Below are positions 7,638-13,730 of a DNA stretch of 19,837 nucleotides, piece after piece. Location of the stretch: assembly GCA_040901765.1 (NCBI GenBank), contig JBBDYG010000086.1, forward strand, positions 1 to 19,837, given 5' to 3'. Source of the DNA: JBBDYG01 sp040901765. Its GTDB lineage: Bacteria; Planctomycetota; Planctomycetia; Pirellulales; Lacipirellulaceae. The stretch's first letter is position 1; every line of letters begins with the position of its first letter. The notes beneath the pieces were generated by a model. That model made no database searches, was not told where the DNA came from, and worked only from the letters and a program-made list of their open reading frames with translations. The position numbers and the translations under genes were made by a program.

Positions 7638-7840
7638 TTTGGCCGAAGGCCTGTTCTCACCGTAGCCTGGGGCATCGCCCCAGGAATTAACACACCCACC
7701 CGATTGGCCACAGGCCAAATTCCTTCGTGCGGAGGGGCACACCAATCGGAGGGTGAGTTTGGCCTTTGGCCAAACATTGGTATCGGCTTTAATTCTGGGG
7801 CGATGCCCCAGGCTACGGTGAACTAAGGCCTTCGGCCAAA
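7638..7840. repeat. Nested palindromic repeat element, copy 1 (about 203 bp)
   Basis: The outer arms TTTGGCCGAAGGCCT (7638-7652) and AGGCCTTCGGCCAAA (7826-7840) are exact complements. Inside, a 26-bp arm (7658-7683, core GCCTGGGGCATCGCCCCAG) is exactly complementary to 7795-7820. Each arm also contains a smaller palindrome. The centre holds further GGCC..GGCC pieces. A second copy occurs at 11849-12053 in inverted orientation, judged by the central segment GGCCAAACATTGGT and its flanks. The element fills most of the ptsN-ptsH gap and could form large RNA structures. It codes for no transposase, so it is MITE-like. Confidence 0.85.
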
Positions 7841-7911
7841 CTGTCAACTGATTTGAAGCTCTACGACTCGCTGCCGACACGAGCCAAATTGAGATTACGG
7901 TTGAAAACTTA

Positions 7912-8388
7912 TCAGGAAAAAAACTGGTTGTTATCGGCCTCTTCCAAAAGCTGCCACACGTCATCCGGGTTTTTACTCTGCTTGAGAAACCGGCAAAACG
8001 TGTCATCGCGCAATTGTCGAGAGATATTCTCAAGCGCCCGCAAGTGGTCGCCGGGCCGATCGGGCGGCGATACCAGCAGAAACAAGAGATGAACTTTCTC
8101 GCCATCGAGGCTATCGAAATCGACGCCTTCGGTGCTGACCGCCACCGTTCCACACAGTCGTTCGACCGTGGGGTGCTTGGTGTGGGGCACCGCGACTCCA
8201 CGACCGATGCCGGTGCTGCCCAGCTCTTCGCGTTTGAGAATGGCCTGCACGATGCTGTCGAGCTGGGCCTCGGGGATAGCGCCGGCTTCCACCAACGACT
8301 GAGCCATTTCTCGGATGACACCCGCTTTATCGCCCGCGCTAAGCTGCGTGCGAACGGCACTCTTACAAATGAAATCTGCGAACTTCAT
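7912..8388 (-). CDS. ptsN: PTS EIIA-Ntr (PtsN-like) phosphoacceptor protein
   Basis: The 158-residue protein has the EIIA fructose/nitrogen-type fold. It shows REELGSTGIGRGVAVPHTKHP, with the phosphorylated histidine H69, then TVAVSTEGVDFDSLDG and HLLFLLVSPPDRPGDHL, all standard for PtsN. It receives phosphate from HPr and in proteobacteria tunes nitrogen, potassium and stress responses; no transport domains are attached here. The ATG at 8386-8388 has AGGAAG upstream at suitable distance. A GTG three codons earlier lies too close to that site. It is 145 bp downstream of hpf, the same hpf-ptsN pairing found in proteobacterial rpoN clusters, but rpoN itself is not in the window. Confidence 0.93.
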   Translation of the reverse strand: MKFADFICKSAVRTQLSAGDKAGVIREMAQSLVEAGAIPEAQLDSIVQAILKREELGSTGIGRGVAVPHTKHPTVERLCGTVAVSTEGVDFDSLDGEKVHLLFLLVSPPDRPGDHLRALENISRQLRDDTFCRFLKQSKNPDDVWQLLEEADNNQFFS

Positions 8389-8533
8389 GTGATCCACTTC
8401 CTGAACTCAAATGCTATCGCTTCGCCAACGATTCTTCGCACGATGTCTCCCCGTGGGCGATTCGACTTGCGTAGGTTGATTGTCTGCCTTGAGCTACATC
8501 AGGCCAGCGAGACGGGGCAACTCGTAACGGGCA

Positions 8534-8878
8534 CTAAATTGGCTCGGTTTCGGTCGTCTCTTGGCGACGCGCATCGGGTTGCCGGTGCCGCTCCTGGACT
8601 TTTTCCTTGTACTTGCGAAGTTGTTGCTCCATTTTTTGCACCGCCGCGTCGACGGTTGCCATTAACTCGTCCAATTGTTCATGGGCGACGAAGTCGTGCT
8701 TATGCTCTGCGGAGACCTGGATGTCTACCCTGGGCCGCGCTTTATCCTCCAGATCGACAACAATTTCGACGGTCATCAATCGCTCGAAGAACCGCAGTAG
8801 CTTTTCGGCTTTCGCTGCCACCCGCTGTTGGGTGGCTTCGGAGAGATGCCCATGCCTCGTGGAAACCTGAATCTGCAC
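8534..8878 (-). CDS. hpf: Ribosome hibernation promoting factor / RaiA (short form)
   Basis: The 114-residue protein belongs to the HPF/YfiA family. MQIQVSTRHGHLSEATQQRV is the opening strand and helix, and ARPRVDIQVSAEHKHDF and DELMATVDAAVQKMEQQLRKYKEK form the second half of the alpha/beta fold. Family members bind the 30S decoding centre and silence ribosomes in stationary phase. The length fits a short HPF without the dimerising C-terminal domain of long HPF; the tail is charged and probably disordered. The start is GTG at 8876-8878 with GGAG eight bases upstream. It is the first gene of the hpf-ptsN-ptsH-ptsI-rng run. Confidence 0.92.
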   Translation of the reverse strand: MQIQVSTRHGHLSEATQQRVAAKAEKLLRFFERLMTVEIVVDLEDKARPRVDIQVSAEHKHDFVAHEQLDELMATVDAAVQKMEQQLRKYKEKVQERHRQPDARRQETTETEPI

Positions 8879-9014
8879 CGATGGCGCTCCGAAAAGGCGA
8901 TTTTTGGTATGTGGGGCGAACAGGCGTCCGCGTCCCCTCAGTGTAGCGTCTTCGCGGGCCGGCGGGAACGGCGGCCCGCCGCCAGAATCGGAAAGCGGTC
9001 AGGATTCAGGATGC

Positions 9015-9076
9015 AGGGGTCAGGGGAAATGCAATTGCGGCTTCGCCGCCTGTTCTTTCCCTGATCCCTGACCCCT
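9015..9076. repeat. AGGGGTCAGGG inverted repeat with inner hairpin
   Basis: AGGGGTCAGGG (9015-9025) is exactly complementary to CCCTGACCCCT (9066-9076). A GCGGC-TTC-GCCGC hairpin (9037-9049) lies inside. It sits in the roughly 230-bp spacer between the 782-residue protein's stop and the hpf start, downstream of the former. It may act as a terminator-like structure but has no T run. Confidence 0.65.
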
Positions 9077-9109
9077 TACCACTAATGCCCGGCTCGTTCT
9101 TTCTGCCCG

Positions 9110-11458
9110 TTACGGACTCGAAACCAGCTCATTGTCTTTAAGCCGCTGCCGCCACTGCCTGACGGCCCTCGCTCGGCTGTCGGCAGTTCCCGTGGGATTG
9201 TAGGAGAGCGTTTTGCCGGTGATGGCTTTCAGGTTGTTGAAGGCCAACACGCGGTAATTAAGCTGATCGCTTTCCAGCCAATCGATAAGCTGTTTCAAAG
9301 CTCCGGTTTGAACTTCTTCGGGCGTCGTACCGACTTGGGCGAAGCTGAAACCGCACAGCATCTGATACAGGTCGGCGGCCTTTTCGTCGCCCTCTTGCGC
9401 GACGAGCGTGTCGAGGACTTGTTGGGCAAGCTCCGGGCTGCGAGCCATCGCCTCGCGCAACGAGGCGATCTGTTTCTCCCACTCGGGATACTGATCCCGG
9501 TCCTTAAGCGACCGCACGACCGGCACGAACTGTCCGACGTGCATGCTGCACTCGGTCAGCAAAGCCTTTTCTTCCTTGCGCTTGGTGCTGTCGTAAAGCC
9601 CCAGAAGCTGTACGTCCACCGGCTGATTGATCGCGATTAGTCGCTCGATTGCGGGCGAACTCATTTGCTCCCACAAGCGCAGGCCTTCGCCGTCAATCCA
9701 TTCCGTGGGCGGATAAGGCTCAACTGGTCCAACGCTGTCTCCGGCAAGCTGCCACATGCCAGGGTCGGGAACTTCGAGCGTCGCGTCGGGACTTTGCCAG
9801 ACAACGCCGCCCACGGGTGCGTACAGCGACGCCACGACCGGCGCCGCGACCTGGGCAGCGTCGGTGCCAGGCTCGAAGGTTCGTTTTGCGTCGATCGCCA
9901 CGGTCGCGTTCGGTTCCAGGCGCACCGTAGCCTCCACCTCGCCGATTCGAATCGGCACGGAAAGTTCGGCCATTGCCGTATTGATCAACAATGCCCGTCC
10001 ATACACGAGGGTAAGCTGAGGAACCGGCATCGGAGCAGATTTATCCGCGACGTCGACCTTTAGCAACGTTCCGTCCAGTAACTCGGCGTTCAACCCCGTT
10101 GCGAGGTCCACCATGGGCCGATAGGTGGGCAGCGCGAGCAGTTCGCTGCCCGCGACGATCGGCGACCGCGGCGGCACGCGCATCCAACTACCGTCCGGCC
10201 CCAGCCACAGCAACACCTGGCGGGCGCTGGAAAACGTCCCCAGCGTGGGAGGTCCGGCCGGTTCAGCGGCTTCGTCGACCACAGCGTCAGCGGTTCCCTC
10301 GGTGACCGCCGCTTCCGGCGGCATCTCTTCCGGCAGGCCAGTCCCGTCGTCCACTTCGCTGGGTAGCGCAACGGTCCCATCGGGATCAACATCGGCCGTA
10401 CCAGTAATGGGTGCATCCGGGGGCAACAGGACAGGCTCCTCGATCACTGGCGAAGGAGTTACCGCGGTGGCATCAACAACAGGGTCGATCGGCTGCGGAG
10501 GCAATGGTGGAGTTTCAGCGAGGGGCAATTCGGCCGTCTCGACAACTGCGACCGTGTCGGACTCCACTGCGTCCGCAGCGTCGTCGCCGGCCGGGGGAGC
10601 GTCCACCGTAACCGTTGTTTCCGTTTCCCCCGTTTGCGGGTCGGTGGTCGTTTCGACTGTCACGGGAGCATCTGCTTCCACGACCATCGCGGCTGGCGGT
10701 TCTGTCTCGACAACAGGCTGCTCGATGACATCGGGGGGAACCGTGCTTTCCGGCGCGGCCGGAAGCGGCAAAGCCACACCAGGCGCCTTGGCTGGCGGAA
10801 CATTCTCAGCGAGCTGAGCGTTTTCCCGTAACCAGCCACCGGGCCTGAACGCGAAATACGACACGCCCGCCAGCACGAGCAGCGCGGCGGCCGCAGGCAG
10901 AAAACGTTTCAAGAATGACGGCTCCGCAGCGCGCAGATAGTCGGGGACTTCGACCCGCCGCACGGGGGCCGGCATTGCCACCGGCGCGGCCATCGCCACA
11001 GTGACGGTCCCGGCAACCTCGACGGGCTTGGGAATATGGGCCGGCTCGATGCGCAGTTTTTTCTGTTGCGGGGCCTGCGACGGTAATGCGTACATTCGTC
11101 GTCGAACATCCGGATCGATCTCCGCCGGCTCGCCCAGCACCATCGTGAGGACATGGTGGCATGAGGCCACTTCGGCCAAATGAACGTCCGATTCGAGACA
11201 CACGCGTTCGAAGTCGGCCACCTGATCGGCGCCCAACGTGTTGTCCAAGTATTCGGCGACCGTATTGGGGTCCAGCCCCATGCCCTCGCCTTTGATGGCG
11301 GGGGCCGTGAGGCGCAGCCGGCGCATCGTGTCGCGCGTGCGGTGGATCAAATCGTGGGCGAAGTCGCTGGCTTCGATCCGCTTCTCCAACTCGTCGTGAT
11401 CCTGCGGCTCGAGGATGTCGTCCATGTAAGCCAGTAGGGTTCGCAGCGTAAGTCGCAT
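9110..11458 (-). CDS. Single-pass membrane protein with two anti-sigma-like N-terminal domains
   Basis: The product has 782 residues. Residues 5-55 (LLAYMDDILEPQDHDELEKR) and 62-110 (NTVAEYLDNTLGADQVADFE, then CLESDVHLAEVASCHH) look like two successive helical domains of the zinc-finger-like anti-sigma type. The second has C87 and C100-H-H as possible metal ligands. A transmembrane helix lies at about 186-204. After it comes a long, probably extracytoplasmic linker rich in Ala, Pro, Val, Glu and Thr (about 210-410). A folded C-terminal half follows, beginning near LGTFSSARQVLLWLGPDGSW and ending in an alpha-helical part. The topology (cytosolic sensor-binding part, membrane, periplasmic part) resembles anti-sigma or signalling proteins, but no sigma factor gene is nearby. 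Function is unknown; conserved proteins of this style exist in planctomycetes. The ATG at 11456-11458 has no obvious Shine-Dalgarno. Confidence 0.85.
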   Translation of the reverse strand: MRLTLRTLLAYMDDILEPQDHDELEKRIEASDFAHDLIHRTRDTMRRLRLTAPAIKGEGMGLDPNTVAEYLDNTLGADQVADFERVCLESDVHLAEVASCHHVLTMVLGEPAEIDPDVRRRMYALPSQAPQQKKLRIEPAHIPKPVEVAGTVTVAMAAPVAMPAPVRRVEVPDYLRAAEPSFLKRFLPAAAALLVLAGVSYFAFRPGGWLRENAQLAENVPPAKAPGVALPLPAAPESTVPPDVIEQPVVETEPPAAMVVEADAPVTVETTTDPQTGETETTVTVDAPPAGDDAADAVESDTVAVVETAELPLAETPPLPPQPIDPVVDATAVTPSPVIEEPVLLPPDAPITGTADVDPDGTVALPSEVDDGTGLPEEMPPEAAVTEGTADAVVDEAAEPAGPPTLGTFSSARQVLLWLGPDGSWMRVPPRSPIVAGSELLALPTYRPMVDLATGLNAELLDGTLLKVDVADKSAPMPVPQLTLVYGRALLINTAMAELSVPIRIGEVEATVRLEPNATVAIDAKRTFEPGTDAAQVAAPVVASLYAPVGGVVWQSPDATLEVPDPGMWQLAGDSVGPVEPYPPTEWIDGEGLRLWEQMSSPAIERLIAINQPVDVQLLGLYDSTKRKEEKALLTECSMHVGQFVPVVRSLKDRDQYPEWEKQIASLREAMARSPELAQQVLDTLVAQEGDEKAADLYQMLCGFSFAQVGTTPEEVQTGALKQLIDWLESDQLNYRVLAFNNLKAITGKTLSYNPTGTADSRARAVRQWRQRLKDNELVSSP

Positions 11459-11528
11459 GGCAGTTGTATCCGGTGAAATGGGCGAGCGTCTCGTTTAGGT
11501 AGAATCTCGATGGATGGCTTCGATTCGG

Positions 11529-11634
11529 GTGGCTGGGGTCGTAGCCAGCAGGCGCAGCCCCCAGCAAACCCTGAATGTCGGCATCGGTTCGCGCTTCGCT
11601 GGGGGCTTCGGCTAGCGCCTTCGACCCCAGCCAC
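11529..11634. repeat. Inverted repeat with GTGGCTGGGGTC ends
   Basis: GTGGCTGGGGTC (11529-11540) is exactly complementary to GACCCCAGCCAC (11623-11634). Inner GCCCCCAGC and GCTGGGGGC blocks pair as well, giving a long imperfect stem. A similar left-arm sequence (GGCTGGG..CGAGGCTGACAGGCGCA) begins near 19784 at the window's end. Confidence 0.7.
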
Positions 11635-11848
11635 CCCATCTACAATGGTGACGCTCACCCCGGTGAAATGGCATCGGCGGAGAGTTAACCATCGCACGTC
11701 GGCGATGGCCCCTATCTCTGTTAGTGGCGTGGAACCGTTCCGCCCGTGCAAGATTCCGAAGAATTGCCGCTTTGGGAATGGCGGAAGAATAACTTCGGAG
11801 GTTCAGTTCTCGCGGGATTCGAGTCGTGGGGGAACAACCAATTGACCG

Positions 11849-12053
11849 TTTGGCCGAAGGCCTGATTCATCGTAGCCTGGGGCAACGCCCCAGGCAGTAA
11901 AAGGCGAAACCAATGTTTGGCCGAAGGCCATATTCACCCTTCCGCACGAGTGTTGCGTTACAAAATTGATTATGGCCTTTGGCCAAAAAGTGGCGGTGTG
12001 TCGTCTGCCTGGGGCGATGCCCCAGGCTACGGTGAAAAAGGCCGTTGGCCAAA
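11849..12053. repeat. Nested palindromic repeat element, copy 2 (about 205 bp)
   Basis: The outer arms are TTTGGCCGAAGGCCT (11849-11863) and AGGCCGTTGGCCAAA (12039-12053), with one mismatch plus end effects. Inner 27-bp arms, 11871-11897 and 12005-12031, differ at one position and contain the core GCCTGGGGC(A/G)..GCCCCAGGC. The reverse complement of the central part matches the centre of copy 1 (7638-7840), so the two copies are inverted relative to each other. It lies between the 782-residue gene and the small gene at 12101. Confidence 0.85.
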
Positions 12054-12100
12054 ATACCGAAGTCATTTTTCCCATGTTCTTTGGCCTCGGATCGCTGCTA

Positions 12101-12385
12101 TCACTCGTCCCGATTCCATGCCAACAGCACCAGCATCGACCCACACAGCAGGCCGGCGGCGACAACGCCAGGGTGAAGTGCCAACTGTGCCACGGGAGCC
12201 GTGCGCAAAGTGTCCAATTGCTCCCAGCCCTGAACCGTACGGACCCACGGCGACGGCTGAGACTCGCCGGCGGAGGGTCGCGCTGCCGTGTCCAGTCGAA
12301 CGGCGGCTTGGCCCAAGCCAGCCAGCATCAATAGCAGGAGCACCAAAGTTCGCACGGCGATGTGCCTTCGACGAAGAGAATCCAA
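12101..12385 (-). CDS. Small two-helix membrane protein with WVRTVQGWE motif
   Basis: The 94-residue product has two hydrophobic helices, about 11-29 (VRTLVLLLLMLAGLGQAA) and 73-90 (PGVVAAGLLCGSMLVLLAW). Between them is a short extracytoplasmic-type loop with WVRTVQGWE (47-55). I recall short planctomycete proteins with an N-terminal helix followed by a W..T.DGWE-type motif, and this fits that pattern. The function is unknown. The start is uncertain: the frame is open up to 12511 with only TTG/GTG candidates. The TTG at 12383-12385 gives a sensible basic N-terminus before the first helix, and GTG at 12353-12355 is the other option. No Shine-Dalgarno decides. The stop lies 48 bp from the palindromic element at 11849-12053. 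Confidence 0.5.
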   Translation of the reverse strand: MDSLRRRHIAVRTLVLLLLMLAGLGQAAVRLDTAARPSAGESQPSPWVRTVQGWEQLDTLRTAPVAQLALHPGVVAAGLLCGSMLVLLAWNRDE

Positions 12386-12575
12386 GAGCCAGCCGTGGCG
12401 AAAGATGTCCGTCTGTCCAGAAAGAAATGCGGGGCATGATGCGGCGAGAATCAGAGGGGCAAGGCGCGGGCCGCCGACTGCAGGGGATGGCCGTCCCGTG
12501 CGGCAATCCAAAGAATGGCAACGTGTTACGTCTTGTCCGTCACTTAGGGAGGGAAGCGTGCGTGGTCAAAATTGA

Positions 12576-12590
12576 TGTTGCATTGCAACA
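12576..12590. promoter_or_regulatory. Interrupted palindrome, possible operator
   Basis: TGTTGCA-T-TGCAACA is a perfect 7+7 dyad with one central base. It lies about 145 bp upstream of the TPR gene's candidate promoter. Its size suits a dimeric regulator, but no regulator gene is nearby, so this is only a candidate. Confidence 0.25.
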
Positions 12591-12733
12591 CCGCCGCCAA
12601 TGCACGTTGGCCTTTGGCCACATGAGCCGAGCAGTTTGCCGTGCCGGTCAAATTGATACAGCCGCCCGACTCGAAGTTCCGGTCGTTCGGTCTCCAGGCC
12701 CGAAAAATCTCGAAACAAAATGTTGCAGATGAT

Positions 12734-12762
12734 TTGGGCCTCGTGCAATCACTGTGTAAAAT
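12734..12762 (+). promoter_or_regulatory. Sigma-70-like promoter candidate for the TPR gene
   Basis: TTGGGC (12734-12739), a 17-bp spacer, then TAAAAT (12757-12762). The -10 matches the consensus at 5 of 6 positions, the -35 at 3 of 6, and the spacing is ideal. Transcription would start near 12769, leaving a leader of about 60 nt before the GTG start at 12829. Confidence 0.5.
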
Positions 12763-12828
12763 CCCGATAGAGAAACGTGGCAGCGACAGAGGCCACTTTT
12801 CGCAATCCAGCAATGCGAGATTAGTTCG

Positions 12829-13341
12829 GTGAAGTACCAGCGGATTCAACTCGAGCGGACCCTCGGCGAAGCCGAAGGCTACATGGAGCTGGGAATGGCC
12901 GAACTGGCCGTCGCCGCGCTACAGCGCCGTGGGAAGCTCGTGCATGCCAGTGCCCGCGGTTGCTACTTAATGGGGGAGGCATTGCGGGATCTGGGCCGCT
13001 ATCGCGAGGCGATTTATCCCTTGCGGCGCAGTGTGGACCTGCTTCCCGACGATATCCGCGTTTGGCTCTCGCTCGGCTGGTGCTACAAGCGGACCGGCCA
13101 CCTGGAGCAAGCGATCGAGGCGCTGGAGCAAGCGCTCGACTTCGATCCGGCTGAGGCCGTGCTCCATTACAATCTCGCCTGCTATTGGAGCTTGGCGCGC
13201 GACCGGGGCCGGGCGCTGGATTACCTCGCCCGCGCGCTCGACATGGACTCCAACTTTCGCGATCTAATCGGCGAAGAGCCTGACTTCGATCCCTTGCGCA
13301 GCGATCCAGGCTTCAAGGTGCTGACTAGTTTGACCGTGTGA
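12829..13341 (+). CDS. Tetratricopeptide repeat protein
   Basis: The 170-residue, all-helical protein is probably cytoplasmic, as no signal peptide is seen. TPR units are visible at about 41-75 (YLMGEALRDLGRYREAIYPL), 76-109 (LGWCYKRTGHLEQAIEALEQ) and 110-142 (YNLACYWSLARDRGRALDYL), with a degenerate first unit at 10-40. The C-terminus (EEPDFDPLRSDPGF) is a common ending in bacterial TPR proteins whose last helix packs on the repeat stack. TPR proteins act as scaffolds; the partner is unknown. The start is GTG, giving MKYQRIQLERTLGEAEGYMELG, which looks native. Internal ATGs would cut into the first repeat. It is a single-gene unit, convergent with the BBP7 gene. Confidence 0.85.
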   Translation: MKYQRIQLERTLGEAEGYMELGMAELAVAALQRRGKLVHASARGCYLMGEALRDLGRYREAIYPLRRSVDLLPDDIRVWLSLGWCYKRTGHLEQAIEALEQALDFDPAEAVLHYNLACYWSLARDRGRALDYLARALDMDSNFRDLIGEEPDFDPLRSDPGFKVLTSLTV

Positions 13342-13395
13342 CGAGATTAGTTGTTAGCTATCAGCATTCAGCCGTCAGCCAGAGAGAATGCCGCA

Positions 13396-13461
13396 GGGTG
13401 CCACTGGCTTCGCCAGTGTGATCTTCGGTAGATCGAAGCACTGGCAGAGCCAGTGGCACCC
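13396..13461. repeat. Cloverleaf-like inverted repeat GGGTGCCACTGGC
   Basis: GGGTGCCACTGGC (13396-13408) and GCCAGTGGCACCC (13449-13461) are exact complements. Each arm also folds locally: CACTGGC-TTC-GCCAGTG at 13402-13418, and a similar CACTGGC-AGA-GCCAGTG beginning at about 13440. The result is a branching structure. A related element lies at 2092-2190. Confidence 0.75.
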
Positions 13462-13501
13462 GCGGGCGGGGACGCCGCGGCTCGCTTGGCTCGAAGGCAA
13501 C

Positions 13502-13534
13502 AAAAAAGCCCCCAGCTTGCGCTGAGGGCTTTTC
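13502..13534. terminator. Bidirectional intrinsic terminator
   Basis: The stem AGCCCCCAGC / GCTGAGGGCT has one mismatch and loop TTGC. It is flanked by a run of six A on the left and TTTT on the right. On the minus strand the hairpin is followed by TTTTTTG, so it is strongest for the BBP7 transcript; the plus-strand T run is weaker. The position between convergent genes fits. Confidence 0.8.
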
Positions 13535-13587
13535 ACGTTTCAACATCTCTGGCTCCCTCCCCCTTGCGGGGAGGGCTGGGGGGGGGG

Positions 13588-13655
13588 GGGGGCGAACCTG
13601 GTACACGCTTCATCACCCCTCCCTAACCCTCCCCGTCGAGGGGAGGGGACCGGAG
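13588..13655. repeat. 68-bp dispersed repeat, copy B
   Basis: It matches 5004-5071 over 68 bases with about five differences. It follows directly on a 15-base G run (13578-13592), whose last five G are part of the repeat. Confidence 0.8.
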
Positions 13656-13730
13656 GAATCATGTACGCTACTTTTTCTGGGTTCCCTCCCGCTTCCATCA
13701 ACATTTGCACACTTCAACTTTTTCGACCGC

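Larger units (their letters stand above)
11459..12100. other. Repeat-filled intergenic region upstream of the 782-residue protein
   Basis: Apart from two palindromic repeats (11529-11634 and 11849-12053) I see no gene. Open frames here translate the repeats themselves (for example AWGIAPG-type peptides) and are not real. The promoter of the 782-residue protein gene should lie between 11459 and about 11530, but no clear -35/-10 pair stands out. Confidence 0.5.
12386..12828. other. Intergenic region upstream of the TPR gene
   Basis: No supported gene lies here. The low part may include extra N-terminal codons of the 12101 gene. An interrupted palindrome TGTTGCA-T-TGCAACA lies at 12576-12590 and a promoter candidate at 12734-12762. 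Open frames on both strands in this stretch look non-coding. Confidence 0.45.
13342..13730. other. Convergent intergenic region packed with repeats and a terminator
   Basis: Between the plus-strand TPR gene and the minus-strand BBP7 gene lie the palindrome at 13396-13461, a bidirectional terminator at 13502-13534, a run of 15 G at 13578-13592 and copy B of the 68-bp repeat. No gene is supported. Confidence 0.6.

Noticed and set aside
8398..8533. hpf-ptsN gap, considered for a small RNA or riboswitch
   Set aside because: No strong hairpins or conserved riboswitch core visible in the 136 bases.
10125..10817. Ser/Thr/Gly-rich 230-codon plus-strand frame
   Set aside because: It mirrors the low-complexity Ala/Pro/Val/Glu linker of the 782-residue protein; composition alone explains it.
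11803..12165. Minus-strand frame containing AWGIAPG-like peptides
   Set aside because: It translates the palindromic repeat element; similar peptides appear in frames over copy 1 at 7638-7840.
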